40,739 bases of DNA from Verrucomicrobiota bacterium (GTDB taxonomy: Bacteria > Verrucomicrobiota > Verrucomicrobiia > Limisphaerales > UBA1096). The stretch spans positions 1 to 40,739 of the forward strand of contig JASMKO010000012.1 of assembly GCA_030749225.1 (NCBI GenBank), read 5' to 3'. Below the pieces are notes generated by a model. That model had not been told where the DNA came from and did no database searches. It saw only the letters and a program-made list of their open reading frames with translations. The first letter of the stretch is position 1; every line of letters begins with the position of its first letter. Shown in pieces: positions 18,438-26,940 of this stretch. A program made the translations under genes and the position numbers.

Positions 18438-19838
18438 TCAAGCCAGCCGCTTGGCCCAGCGGCGGAGCTGTTTTTTGACCTCCCCAGTGCCAGGCGAGCC
18501 GGTCGCGGTGCGCTTGGCCAATGCCTGTTTCAGGTCGAACACCTCCAGCGCGCCAGTCTTGAATTTCCGGCTGACGCCCCGCAACTCCTTCAGCGTCAGT
18601 TGATCGAGCGGCTTGGCTAGGCGCTCAGCCAGCGCGACAACCTCGCCGACAAGGTGGTGCGCCTCGCGGAACGGCACCTTCTGCTCAACGAGCCAGTCGG
18701 CAAGGTCGGTCGCCAGCAGTGCGGGGTCGGCCGCGGCGGCGGCACTTGTGTGCGCGTTCACACTCGTATGCCGCAGCATGGCGTCGGTCAACCGCACGGT
18801 GGCGCGGATGGTGTCGGCACTGTCAAACAGCGGCTCCTTATCCTCCTGTAGGTCGCGGTTGTACGTCATCGGCAGCCCCTTAAGCAGGGTCAGTAGCGAG
18901 ACCAAGTTGCCGGCGAGTCGGCCGCTCTTGCCCCGAGCCAGCTCGGCGATGTCCGGGTTTTTCTTCTGCGGCATGAGGGATGAGCCGGTGGTGTATGCGT
19001 CGGCAATGCGGATGAACCCAAACTCGCTACTCGACCACAGGATGACGTCCTCGGCCAAACGCGACAAATGCACGCCCAGCAGCGACGCGACAAAGCAAAA
19101 CTCCACCGCGAAATCGCGGTCGCTCACGGCATCCATCGAATTCTGCGAGATCACCGGCCTGCCCTGCCGGTCCTCAAACCCCAGCGTGGAGGCGACCTGT
19201 TTGCGGTCGAGCGGCAGCGTGGAGCCAGCCAGCGCGCCGCTGCCCAGCGGGCAGACATTCACACGAGAGAAGGCGTCGAGCAGCCGCTCGCGATCCCTCT
19301 CGATCATCTCGACGTACGCCAGCAAATGGTGCGCGAGGTAAACCGGCTGCGCCCGTTGCAGGTGCGTGTAGCCGGGGATGACTACCCCGTCGTTCGCCTG
19401 GCCTAGCGCGACGAGCGCCTGCTGCAGCGACCGCAGTTCCTGTTCTAGCTCGACAATCTCGTCGCGCAACCACATCCGCATGCCCAGCGCGACCTGGTCG
19501 TTGCGCGACCGCCCGGTGTGCAGCTTGGCCCCCGCCGGCTCGCGTCGAGTCAGCTCGGCTTCAAGATTCATGTGCACGTCCTCAAGCGACTCATCCCACT
19601 CGAAACGGCCAGCCTCGATGTCATCCCCGATCGCCTCGAGCGCGCGGACGATGCGCTTGGCCTCGGCCTTGGTAAGTACACTGATACCTCCCAGCATGGT
19701 GGCGTGGGCGATGGAGCCGACGAGGTCATGCCGCCACAACCGCTGGTCGAACGAGACCGACTCGGTAAACTGGGCCGCGTCCCGTCCCGGCCCGCTCCCG
19801 AACCGGCCACTCCGCGACACTGGTGATGATTTTTTCAT
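18438..19838 (-). CDS. argH: Argininosuccinate lyase
   Basis: This encodes the 466-residue cytoplasmic enzyme that splits argininosuccinate into arginine and fumarate, the last step of arginine synthesis. The fumarase/aspartase superfamily signature SSLMPQKKNPD is present (about residues 286-296) and includes the catalytic serine loop. LHTGRSRNDQVAL and PGYTHLQRAQPVYLAHHLLAY are the other conserved blocks. Length is typical. The ATG at 19838 precedes the usual SGRF start motif. It is divergent from secA and followed by the pseudopilin genes. No other arginine genes are in the window. Its 3' end contains two imperfect palindrome copies (18450-18459 and 18513-18522). Confidence 0.96.
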   Translation of the reverse strand: MKKSSPVSRSGRFGSGPGRDAAQFTESVSFDQRLWRHDLVGSIAHATMLGGISVLTKAEAKRIVRALEAIGDDIEAGRFEWDESLEDVHMNLEAELTRREPAGAKLHTGRSRNDQVALGMRMWLRDEIVELEQELRSLQQALVALGQANDGVVIPGYTHLQRAQPVYLAHHLLAYVEMIERDRERLLDAFSRVNVCPLGSGALAGSTLPLDRKQVASTLGFEDRQGRPVISQNSMDAVSDRDFAVEFCFVASLLGVHLSRLAEDVILWSSSEFGFIRIADAYTTGSSLMPQKKNPDIAELARGKSGRLAGNLVSLLTLLKGLPMTYNRDLQEDKEPLFDSADTIRATVRLTDAMLRHTSVNAHTSAAAAADPALLATDLADWLVEQKVPFREAHHLVGEVVALAERLAKPLDQLTLKELRGVSRKFKTGALEVFDLKQALAKRTATGSPGTGEVKKQLRRWAKRLA

Positions 19839-19972
19839 CTGGCGGGAGGTTTTACGGCAGGCTGATGGTCATTCCAATAAAAACCCCGCCACCGATTGGC
19901 CAAACGCTCAACCAAGGGAAACCTTTGACGCGCCAGCAGGCATGCCGTAGCGTCCCTCGCCTTTGTTGAAGG
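19839..19972. promoter_or_regulatory. Divergent intergenic region argH / secA
   Basis: These 134 bp separate two divergent housekeeping genes and should hold both promoters. No unambiguous -35/-10 pair or operator was found. It contains TTGGCCAAACG (19900-19910), a degraded piece of the palindromic repeat. AAGGA abuts the secA start codons, too close to be a normal ribosome binding site. Confidence 0.4.
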
Positions 19973-22900
19973 ATGATGCTGAGTTTTCTGAGTAAATTTT
20001 TTCCGAGCAAGAACGAGCGGGTGGTCCGGAAGCTCACCGGTCGAGTGGCGGAGATCAACCGGCTGGAGCAAACGCTGCAGGCCGGCACAGCGGATGTCCT
20101 GCGTCAAAAGACACAGGAGTGGAAGGAGCGGCTCTCGGGCATAGAGGAGAACCAGGAACTAAAGAGCGAGTTGGCCGCCATCCTGCCAGAGGCATTTGCG
20201 GTAGTGAAGAACGCCTGCCGCCGGCTTTACGGCAGCAACATCGAGGTGCGTGGTCATCAGTTGCCGTGGGAGATGATACCGTACGACGTGCAGCTTGTCG
20301 GCGGCATCGCGCTGCACGAGGGCAACATCGCCGAGATGGCCACCGGCGAAGGCAAGACACTCGTTGCCACGCTGCCGGTTTACCTCAATGCCCTGTCCGG
20401 GCGCGGCGTGCACGTCGTGACCGTGAACGACTACCTCGCCCAGCGCGACAGCGAGTGGATGGGGGCGATTTACAAATACCTCGGCTTGAGCGTTGGCTGC
20501 ATCGTGCACGACATGAACCCAGCCCAACGCCGCGAGCAGTACAACTGCGACATCACCTACGGAACCAACTCGGAGTTCGGCTTTGACTACCTGCGGGACA
20601 ATGGCATGGCCAGCCGCTCCGAGGACCAAGTGCAACGCGGGTATTACTTTGCGATCGTGGACGAAGTGGACTCGATCCTTATCGACGAGGCCCGGACTCC
20701 GCTCATCATCAGTGGCCCGGCGGCCGCCAGCCTCGACAAGGAATACCGCAAGGCCAACCCGAAGATCAAAAGCCTCGTGCAGGCCCAGCACAAGCTCGTC
20801 GCCGGCTACTTGATCGAGGCCGAGAAACTGAGTAAGCAACTTCAGTCAGAGACACCAACCGAGAACGCCGACGAACTGGGGCAAGAACTGGGGCTGCTGC
20901 TCTACAAGGCGCGGCTTGGCCAACCGAAAAGCGAGCGACTGCTCCGACTCATGGAAGAGCCGCAGAACCAAAAACTCATCGACAAGGCCGAACTCGCTCT
21001 GCACGCCGATCAGTCCAAGAAGGAGCTTTACGCCCAGAAAGAGGAGCTTTACTTCGGCATGGAGGAAAAGAGCCACGACGCCGACCTCACCGAGAAGGGC
21101 CGCTCCTTCCTCAACCCGAACGACACTGAGGCGTTCATGCTGCCGGATCTATCCGTGGAGCAGCACGACATCGACAACGACGAGAGCCTCGACGCCCAAG
21201 GGCGGCTAGCAGCCAAAACCAAGTTGCAGGACGAATTCAAGAGCAAGGCCGAAACCATCCACATCACTGGACAACTGCTCAAGGCATACAGCCTCTACGT
21301 CAAAGACGTCGCCTATGTGGTGCAGGAAAACAAGGTTATCATCGTGGACGAGCACACCGGCCGCGCCATGCCGGGCCGCCGCTGGAGCGACGGGCTGCAC
21401 CAGGCCGTCGAGGCCAAGGAGGGCGTCACCATCGAGCAGGAAACCCAGACACTGGCCACCATCACCATCCAGAATTATTTCCGTCTCTACACCAAACTGG
21501 CCGGCATGACCGGCACCGCCGCCACCGAGGCGCAGGAGTTTTTCGACATCTACAAGCTGGGCGTCCTCACCATCCCCACCCATGAGCCGTGCATCCGCGA
21601 GGACGCCAATGACTCCATCTTCAAGTCGCGCCGTGAAAAGTACAACGCCGTGCTCGACGAGATCAAGGAGACCCACCGGCAAGGCCGCCCGATCCTGGTC
21701 GGCACCGTGTCGGTGGAGGTCAGCGAGCTGATCTCCCGGATGCTCAAGAAAAACGGCATCATCCACAGCGTGCTCAACGCCAAGTACCATGAGCAGGAGG
21801 CCGAAATCGTTGCGCGTGCCGGGCAAAAGGGCTCAGTTACCATCGCCACCAACATGGCCGGCCGGGGAACCGACATCAAGCTGGGCCAGGGTGTTGAGTC
21901 AATCGGCGGCCTGCATGTCGTCGCCACCGAGCGTCACGAGTCCCGCCGAATTGACCGCCAGTTGCGCGGCCGTTGCGCCCGGCAGGGGGACAAAGGTTCC
22001 ACCCACTTTTTCCTCTCGCTCGAGGACGACCTGCTCCGACTGTTCGCCAGCGGTAATAAGCTGTTTTCCTACGTCGAGAAGGGCATGGAGGAAGGCCAGC
22101 CGCTTGAGAGCCGGATGCTCAACCCGGCCATCCAGAAGGCACAGCAAAACGTCGAGAAACACCACTTCCAGATTCGCAAACGCACGCTCGAGTATGACGA
22201 CGTGATGAACAAGCAGCGCGCGGAAATCTACGGATTCCGCAACGACGTCATGCACACCGACCGGGTGCAGGAGAAGCTGATCGACATCATGGACGAGGTC
22301 ATCGCCAACAAGGTTCAGGAATTCTGCGACCCCGAGCTCGAACCGGTGAACTGGGATTTCCAGGCCCTCTCGGACTGGGCCAACCTCACCTTCCCCGTAG
22401 GCGTCTCCGCCGACTCGCTGGCCGGGCTCGTCGAGACCAAAGCCGCAGCCAGCACCGATGACGATCGGGATATGACGCCGCACCAACAGCTTCTGTTCGA
22501 CGACATCTCAGCCAAGGCCAAGGAAGCGTACCAGCTCAAGATCAGCTTCGAGGAATCCGAGGCGCTCGCCTCCGTGGAACGCTTCACTATCCTCAACTCC
22601 ATCGACCGACTATGGCAGGAGCATCTCTACGAGATGGATAGCCTGCGCTACAGCATCGGCCTGCGCGCCTACGCACAGCGCGACCCCATCCTCGAGTACA
22701 AGGCTGAGGGGTATCACATGTTCCAGGAATTGCAGGTCAACATCTGGACCGAGATCTGCCAGAACATCTTCCGCAGCGCCTCCAGCGTCGACGCCTTCCA
22801 GAGCTTTCTACGCAACCTGCCAGTGCAGGAGGTACACCAAAGCACAAGCGCATTCGGCGCGGAAGAGCGCCGCGCTGCCAACGAGGCATCCGACATGGTG

Positions 22901-23017
22901 GACGAGGCCACCGACATGGTCTCCCGAGCCGAACCTGTGCGCACCGCCGTCAAGGTCGGCCGCAATGACCCCTGCCCCTGCGGCAGCGGCAAAAAACACA
23001 AAAAGTGCTGCGGTTAA
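19973..23017 (+). CDS. secA: Preprotein translocase ATPase SecA
   Basis: This encodes a 1014-residue SecA, the motor that pushes unfolded proteins through SecYEG. Walker A MATGEGKT is at residues 122-129, and the [19 protein letters not shown] block, [40 protein letters not shown] motif and [11 protein letters not shown] are all intact. The C-terminus ends with the zinc-binding [13 protein letters not shown] used in SecB/ribosome contact. The protein is about 110 residues longer than E. coli SecA. The extra length falls mostly between ISGPAAAS (about 246) and the LTEKG motif (about 372) as a highly charged, probably helical insertion, a type known in SecA of some Bacteroidota and PVC bacteria. 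Two adjacent ATGs (19973, 19976) are equally plausible starts. A near-copy of the palindrome (20915-20924) lies inside the insertion. Confidence 0.97.
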   Translation: MMLSFLSKFFPSKNERVVRKLTGRVAEINRLEQTLQAGTADVLRQKTQEWKERLSGIEENQELKSELAAILPEAFAVVKNACRRLYGSNIEVRGHQLPWEMIPYDVQLVGGIALHEGNIAEMATGEGKTLVATLPVYLNALSGRGVHVVTVNDYLAQRDSEWMGAIYKYLGLSVGCIVHDMNPAQRREQYNCDITYGTNSEFGFDYLRDNGMASRSEDQVQRGYYFAIVDEVDSILIDEARTPLIISGPAAASLDKEYRKANPKIKSLVQAQHKLVAGYLIEAEKLSKQLQSETPTENADELGQELGLLLYKARLGQPKSERLLRLMEEPQNQKLIDKAELALHADQSKKELYAQKEELYFGMEEKSHDADLTEKGRSFLNPNDTEAFMLPDLSVEQHDIDNDESLDAQGRLAAKTKLQDEFKSKAETIHITGQLLKAYSLYVKDVAYVVQENKVIIVDEHTGRAMPGRRWSDGLHQAVEAKEGVTIEQETQTLATITIQNYFRLYTKLAGMTGTAATEAQEFFDIYKLGVLTIPTHEPCIREDANDSIFKSRREKYNAVLDEIKETHRQGRPILVGTVSVEVSELISRMLKKNGIIHSVLNAKYHEQEAEIVARAGQKGSVTIATNMAGRGTDIKLGQGVESIGGLHVVATERHESRRIDRQLRGRCARQGDKGSTHFFLSLEDDLLRLFASGNKLFSYVEKGMEEGQPLESRMLNPAIQKAQQNVEKHHFQIRKRTLEYDDVMNKQRAEIYGFRNDVMHTDRVQEKLIDIMDEVIANKVQEFCDPELEPVNWDFQALSDWANLTFPVGVSADSLAGLVETKAAASTDDDRDMTPHQQLLFDDISAKAKEAYQLKISFEESEALASVERFTILNSIDRLWQEHLYEMDSLRYSIGLRAYAQRDPILEYKAEGYHMFQELQVNIWTEICQNIFRSASSVDAFQSFLRNLPVQEVHQSTSAFGAEERRAANEASDMVDEATDMVSRAEPVRTAVKVGRNDPCPCGSGKKHKKCCG

Positions 23018-23096
23018 AATAAGCCAATCGCTTGGCCAAACGCACCAAGTTTCATTTGATGAGTCGTGGATTTGGCCTAAAGTCCCCCCGCCACGC
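23018..23096. other. secA-hem intergenic spacer with imperfect palindrome
   Basis: This spacer contains CGCTTGGCCAAACG at 23029-23042, one base from the 14-mer repeat consensus and only 12 bp after the secA stop. A perfect 18-bp copy follows at 23097. A pair of GC-rich palindromes in one short spacer could affect read-through between secA and the tetrapyrrole genes, but there is no T-tract typical of an intrinsic terminator. Confidence 0.45.
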
Positions 23097-23114
23097 GCGG
23101 CTTGGCCAAGCCGC
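23097..23114. repeat. Iterated palindrome copy 9 (18 bp) at a gene start
   Basis: GCGGCTTGGCCAAGCCGC is one of the two longest perfect palindromes of the family here. The TTG at 23102-23104 inside it is the only early in-frame start codon of the following gene apart from another TTG at 23123, so the repeat overlaps the probable initiation site. Confidence 0.85.
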
Positions 23115-23944
23115 CCTCTGTTTTGGAACCGGATCGCCAATGGTTTTTGTTCGCCGTCATCGTTTACGGCGTCGGCATGCTGTACTCCACCTTTCTGTGG
23201 AGGCGCGGCTTTCAGCGGGATAACTGGATTCATTACGGGTTGCTCACGATCGCGTTTGCGCTGCATACGGTGGCTATGGCCAAGCGCGGCTTTTCGTTGA
23301 ACCAATGTCCGGTCAACAATCTGTACGAAGCCAGCGCCTTTGTCCTGTGGACGATCGCCGCCGGCAGCCTTGCTCTCGGACTCCTGCCCAAGCTCCGGTT
23401 CCTTGGGGTGTTCACGTCGCCGCTGCTGTTCGGTGTCGGGCTGTTTGCCCTGTGGCCTGGGCTGGACACCAAGTACGTTGACAATCAACCCAACTTCTCC
23501 AGCGACTGGTTCAACCTTCATGTCCCGATCATCCTGCTGGGCTATGGCGCGTTCGGCCTGAGCGCCACGGCCGGGAGCATGTTTCTGACGCAGGAACGCA
23601 ATCTAAAATTCCACAGGGCAAGGGCGCTGTTCGCCCTCCTGCCACCCATCCAACGTTTGGAAAAAATCATTACCACCACGCTGGCCATCGGGCTGACGCT
23701 GCTCACGGTCGGCGTCGGCATAGGCGCCGCGTTCGTGGAGAGTGGCACCGTGTTCTGGAGCGATTCCAAAACCATCTGGTCGTTCCTGGTCTGGGCGATG
23801 TACGGCGGGTTACTGGTCTTGCATTTTCAGTTCGACCAGCGCGGCCGGCGCTACGCTTGGTGGGCCATCGTGGCATTTGGCTTTGTGATCCTCACCTTCT
23901 GGGGGACGAACCTGCTCTCGGGCATCCACAACCCCGCCCCGTAG
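23102..23944 (+). CDS. HemX/CcsA-like cytochrome c assembly family membrane protein
   Basis: This encodes about 280 residues with some eight hydrophobic segments, belonging to the cytochrome c assembly (CcsA/HemX) family. The CPVNNLYEASAFVLW block (about residues 67-81) is typical of the first half. The second half aligns to the haem-handling region, but the tryptophan-rich WxWDPKE motif of true CcsA haem lyases is replaced by FWSDSKTIWSF. That favours a HemX-type protein, which in Bacillus affects the level of glutamyl-tRNA reductase. The position 3 bp before hemA supports this. The frame opens at 23081 after a stop, and the only early start codons are TTG 23102, inside the 18-bp palindrome, and TTG 23123, so the exact start is uncertain. 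No Shine-Dalgarno sequence is visible. Confidence 0.82.
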   Translation: MAKPPSVLEPDRQWFLFAVIVYGVGMLYSTFLWRRGFQRDNWIHYGLLTIAFALHTVAMAKRGFSLNQCPVNNLYEASAFVLWTIAAGSLALGLLPKLRFLGVFTSPLLFGVGLFALWPGLDTKYVDNQPNFSSDWFNLHVPIILLGYGAFGLSATAGSMFLTQERNLKFHRARALFALLPPIQRLEKIITTTLAIGLTLLTVGVGIGAAFVESGTVFWSDSKTIWSFLVWAMYGGLLVLHFQFDQRGRRYAWWAIVAFGFVILTFWGTNLLSGIHNPAP

Positions 23945-23947
23945 AAC

Positions 23948-25012
23948 ATGCCGATCGTCGTCACAGGGCTGAGCCATCACTCCTCGCCGGTCGAACTGCG
24001 AGAGCGATTCGCTTTTTCCAATGCACAGATCGCCGAAGCGTTTTACCAACTGCGCAAGCGCGGCATCGTCGACGAAGCGGTGATTCTCTCCACCTGCAAC
24101 CGCGTCGAAATCTACGCCGCCTCCCGAGACAGCAACCCCGCGCTTGGCCAAGCGCTGAGCCGATTCATCTGTGAATTCCACGGAATCAGCGAGGCACCGG
24201 AAGATGCCCTTTACACACACCACGACCCGCAAAGCGTCGACCACCTCTTTCACGTGGCGTGCGGCATCGACTCAATGGTGCTGGGCGAGACGGAAATACT
24301 AGGCCAACTCAAGCTCGCCTATAAACTGGCCCACGCCGAGAAGGCCACTGGGCCATTGCTCAACAAGACATTTCAAAAGGCGTTCAATGTGGGTAAGCTG
24401 GTTCGCTCCGAGACGCAGATCCAGCGCGGGAGCATCTCCGTCAGCTCGGTGGCAGTGGAGCTGGCCGAGTCGATTTTCGACTCACTCAAGGCGCAGCAGG
24501 TGCTCATCATCGGTGCCGGTGACACCAGCGAAAAGGCCGCCCGTGCACTCCGGAGCCGTGGCACGCAAAACATCCTCGTCTCCAACCGATCGCATGACCG
24601 GGCCGTCGCGCTGGCCGCCGAGCTCGACGGCCGGGCCGTCGGTTACGACACGTGGGAGGAAGAATTTCAGCACGTGGACATCATTATCAGCAGCACCGCC
24701 GCGCCTCACTACATTCTCACGCGCGACAAGCTCGACGGTCTGCTCCGGAAACGGGGCCACCGGCCGCTGCTGTTGGTCGACATTGCCGTGCCGCGAGACA
24801 TCCATCCCAACTGCAACCAACTCGAGAACGTGTACGTTTACAACATCGACGATTTGCAGGGCATTGCCGGCCAATACCTCGAGCAGCGCAAGGCCGAACT
24901 TGAATTGTGCCAACAGCTAATCAACGCCAAGCGCAACGAGTTGCTTGACAACCTCAACTCCCATCCGGACAAAACCAACCTTGGTCTGCACGAACAGCCG
25001 GCCGATGGTTGA
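23948..25012 (+). CDS. hemA: Glutamyl-tRNA reductase (short form)
   Basis: This encodes a 354-residue GluTR that reduces glutamyl-tRNA to glutamate-1-semialdehyde with NADPH, the first step of C5 tetrapyrrole synthesis. The catalytic domain has GLSHHSSPVELRERFAF and STCNRVEIYA with the nucleophile Cys50. HLFHVACGIDSMVLGETEILGQLK and the NADP-binding region (VLIIGAGDTSEKAARALRSRG) follow, then DIAVPRDIHPN and YNIDDLQGI. The protein stops shortly after the start of the C-terminal dimerisation helices, making it 50-80 residues shorter than most GluTRs; hemC begins 16 bp later. The 16-bp palindrome at 24140-24155 adds ALGQAL in the catalytic domain. The start ATG lies 3 bp after the HemX-like stop, consistent with one operon. 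Confidence 0.94.
   Translation: MPIVVTGLSHHSSPVELRERFAFSNAQIAEAFYQLRKRGIVDEAVILSTCNRVEIYAASRDSNPALGQALSRFICEFHGISEAPEDALYTHHDPQSVDHLFHVACGIDSMVLGETEILGQLKLAYKLAHAEKATGPLLNKTFQKAFNVGKLVRSETQIQRGSISVSSVAVELAESIFDSLKAQQVLIIGAGDTSEKAARALRSRGTQNILVSNRSHDRAVALAAELDGRAVGYDTWEEEFQHVDIIISSTAAPHYILTRDKLDGLLRKRGHRPLLLVDIAVPRDIHPNCNQLENVYVYNIDDLQGIAGQYLEQRKAELELCQQLINAKRNELLDNLNSHPDKTNLGLHEQPADG
24140..24155. repeat. Iterated palindrome copy 10 (16 bp)
   Basis: GCGCTTGGCCAAGCGC contains the full 14-mer consensus. It lies inside hemA, read as ALGQAL, just after the catalytic cysteine block, in a variable stretch of the catalytic domain. Confidence 0.85.
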
Positions 25013-25028
25013 CTGATAACCCCTCGCC

Positions 25029-26006
25029 TTGTCCGAGACAAACAACATCCGGATCGCCACCCGCGGCAGCGCCCTGGCCCTCGCGCAGGCGAACATGATT
25101 TTCGCCCACTGCCGCAAAGCCTTCCCCCGGCTTAACTTCGAGATCAAGACTGTGAAGACCACCGGCGATCGGCTGCAGTCGAAGGGCGTCCAACCGGGCC
25201 AAGCGCTGCCCAAGGGGCTCTTCACGAAGGAACTCGAGGTGGAATTGGTCAAGAAGCGAGCCGACCTCGCCGTGCACAGCCTCAAGGATCTGCCGACCGA
25301 GTTGCCAGCCGGCCTCACGCTCGGCGCCATCACGAAACGCGAAGACTCGCGCGAAGTTCTACTTTACCGCGATCCCTCCGATCACCGCGGCTTTGAGCCG
25401 GGACTGACCATTACCCAACTGCCGGACGGCCTTGCCGTCGCCACCAGCAGCCCGCGCCGCAAGGCGCAACTGCTCCGACTGCGGCCCGACTGGAGCATCA
25501 TCGACATCCGCGGTAACGTCCCCACGCGCCTAGACAAGCTCGCCATCGATCCACAGATCGACGCCACCGTTTTGGCCTATGCCGGGCTGCGGCGGCTTGA
25601 TTTTGAGATCGGCACGGACGGCCTGCTTCGCGGCGACGCCGTGCCGGACGGCACATGCGCGACCGTCATCGAACCAAGCGAAATGCTCCCGTGCGTTGGC
25701 CAGGGAGCGATCGGCATCGAGATCCGCGAAAACGACGAGCGCTTGGCCAAGCTCTGCCAGAGGCTGAACCATTTCAACACTCAGATTTGTACCGGGGCCG
25801 AGCGATCGTTTTTGAGCGCGATGGGGGGGGGCTGCCAAAGCCCGGTTGCCGCCCACGCCGAAGTACGCCGCGAAAAAATCGAAATGCGCGGCCTTTCTTT
25901 TGGCGACGGAACCCAGTTCAGTGAAGCCACCGTCACCGGCGAACTCAACGAAAGCCAAGCGCTTGGCCAAGCGCTCGGCGAGCAAGTAAAAGCCGGCCTA
26001 GCCTAG
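25029..26006 (+). CDS. hemC: Porphobilinogen deaminase (hydroxymethylbilane synthase)
   Basis: This encodes a 325-residue cytoplasmic enzyme that joins four porphobilinogens into hydroxymethylbilane. Visible blocks are IRIATRGSALALAQAN (residues 7-22), VKTTGDRLQ, FTKELEVELVKKRADLAVHSLKDLPTELP, ATSSPRRKAQLL, IRGNVPTRLDKL and VGQGAIGIE. The dipyrromethane cofactor attaches to the Cys in GGGCQSP, here residue 269 (25833-25835). The start is taken as TTG 25029, as no ATG or GTG lies between the hemA stop and the conserved N-terminus. A run of nine G (25823-25831) immediately precedes the cofactor cysteine codon. The 3' end carries an 18-bp palindrome read as QALGQALGE in the C-terminal tail. Confidence 0.95.
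   Translation: MSETNNIRIATRGSALALAQANMIFAHCRKAFPRLNFEIKTVKTTGDRLQSKGVQPGQALPKGLFTKELEVELVKKRADLAVHSLKDLPTELPAGLTLGAITKREDSREVLLYRDPSDHRGFEPGLTITQLPDGLAVATSSPRRKAQLLRLRPDWSIIDIRGNVPTRLDKLAIDPQIDATVLAYAGLRRLDFEIGTDGLLRGDAVPDGTCATVIEPSEMLPCVGQGAIGIEIRENDERLAKLCQRLNHFNTQICTGAERSFLSAMGGGCQSPVAAHAEVRREKIEMRGLSFGDGTQFSEATVTGELNESQALGQALGEQVKAGLA
25741..25752. repeat. Iterated palindrome copy 11 (12 bp)
   Basis: GCTTGGCCAAGC lies inside hemC and is read as RLAKL in a helix after VGQGAIGIEI. Confidence 0.8.
25823..25831 (+). repeat. G9 homopolymer inside hemC
   Basis: Nine consecutive G bases encode part of MGGG, two bases before the cofactor-binding cysteine codon. The frame is intact as given. Such a tract is a potential slippage site and also a potential sequencing error site. 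Confidence 0.8.
25958..25975. repeat. Iterated palindrome copy 12 (18 bp)
   Basis: AGCGCTTGGCCAAGCGCT shares the longest perfect symmetry of the family in this window. It encodes ALGQAL in the extreme C-terminal tail of HemC, where sequence constraint is low. Confidence 0.9.
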
Positions 26007-26008
26007 CG

Positions 26009-26830
26009 TCAGAGTTCGCGGACGAGGATGTTGCGCCAACGCACCTTGGCCCCATTGGGCCAACCACCCCCACCGTGCACCTGGACGGCGATCGAGCCTT
26101 TGCCGCCAAGAATGCCGTGAACTTTGTTGCGGTCGTAGGCTGGATGCTTAAAAGTTGCGCCATCGAACTCGCAGACCTTCTGCCTGTTTAGCCAGGTCGT
26201 GATGCGCGGATACTTGCCGACGCAGCGCACCTTGAGCGTGTTCCATTTTCTGACGCGCCACGCCTTCACCCACTCTGCCGGCGTGCAGGTGTAAACGCAG
26301 CCGTGCTCCCCGGGCTTGCGGACATTGCCACCGGTAAGCGCGACAAGTTTGCCTTCCTTGACCTGGCCGTTGATGTCGAAGGCGCGGCTGTTGAATGCGC
26401 CGGTGCCCTCGCCGTAAATGTGCCCAACATTGCCGGCGTCGTGAAAGTCAACCATCACCTGGAAGCATTGGCCTTTGTCGTTGGAGCGCAGGAAAAAACC
26501 GGAGCACGGCCCCCAGTCGTGGTTCATGTCGATCTTCACCTCGAAGTCGCCGAACTGGCGGTCGCTCAACAAAATGCCTCCGTTGCCGGAGCCAGGCGGA
26601 TCCTGCTCGCCAACGATCACACCGTCCTCGACGTACCATTTGCCGCCGGTGCCGTGGCCGATACGCTGCGGGTTTTTGTGCCAACCATCGAGCGTCTTGC
26701 CGTCGAATAGCCTGATCCAATCACCCTCAGCAGCAAGCGCCTGGCCAAGCGGCAACGCGGCAACGGTCGTTGCGACGGTGGTTTCCCTGATGAAAGCACG
26801 GCGCGAAATGGAGTGAGAATTCGAGTGCAT
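26009..26830 (-). CDS. DUF1080 (3-keto-disaccharide hydrolase-like) protein with Tat-type leader
   Basis: This encodes 273 residues from ATG 26830. An N-terminal SRRAFIRETTVATTVAALPLGQALAAEG looks like a twin-arginine signal peptide, so export in a folded state is likely. The rest is a DUF1080-type concanavalin-like beta-sandwich: WIRLFDGKTLDGWH, WYVEDGVIVGEQDPPGSGNGGILLSDRQFGDFEVKIDMNHD, NSGFFLRS-like CSGFFLRSN, and the C-terminal GGKGSIAVQVHGGGGWPNGAKVRWRNILVREL. Members of this family act on 3-keto-glycosides or bind carbohydrates, and are abundant in PVC bacteria. An in-frame extension to 26977 exists but lacks coding character and runs across the divergent promoter region and the palindrome. 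It is convergent with hemC (2 bp apart) and divergent from the LptF-like gene. Confidence 0.88.
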   Translation of the reverse strand: MHSNSHSISRRAFIRETTVATTVAALPLGQALAAEGDWIRLFDGKTLDGWHKNPQRIGHGTGGKWYVEDGVIVGEQDPPGSGNGGILLSDRQFGDFEVKIDMNHDWGPCSGFFLRSNDKGQCFQVMVDFHDAGNVGHIYGEGTGAFNSRAFDINGQVKEGKLVALTGGNVRKPGEHGCVYTCTPAEWVKAWRVRKWNTLKVRCVGKYPRITTWLNRQKVCEFDGATFKHPAYDRNKVHGILGGKGSIAVQVHGGGGWPNGAKVRWRNILVREL

Positions 26831-26940
26831 GGACGGAATGGTATCGCAGCCCGGCCGGCCTGTCACGCCGCATAAAACTTGCGCGCTTGGCCAAGCGCCC
26901 CCAACAATGACGCGCCCCGCGCACCGGAGGCACGCACCGG
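26831..26940. promoter_or_regulatory. Divergent intergenic region DUF1080 / lptF-like
   Basis: These 110 bp contain the 16-bp palindrome GCGCTTGGCCAAGCGC (26883-26898) in the middle of a divergent promoter region. GGAGG at 26926-26930 lies 10 bp before the LptF-like ATG, one of the few good Shine-Dalgarno sequences in the window. No confident -35/-10 elements were found. Confidence 0.5.
26883..26898. repeat. Iterated palindrome copy 13 (16 bp, intergenic)
   Basis: GCGCTTGGCCAAGCGC contains the full 14-mer consensus and lies between divergent genes, 43 bp upstream of the LptF-like start. Here it could act as an operator, but copies elsewhere in coding DNA argue against a simple operator role. 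Confidence 0.85.

Noticed and set aside
22965..23300. Alternative plus-strand frame spanning the secA end and the HemX-like start
   Set aside because: It overlaps two better supported genes and contains no family motif.
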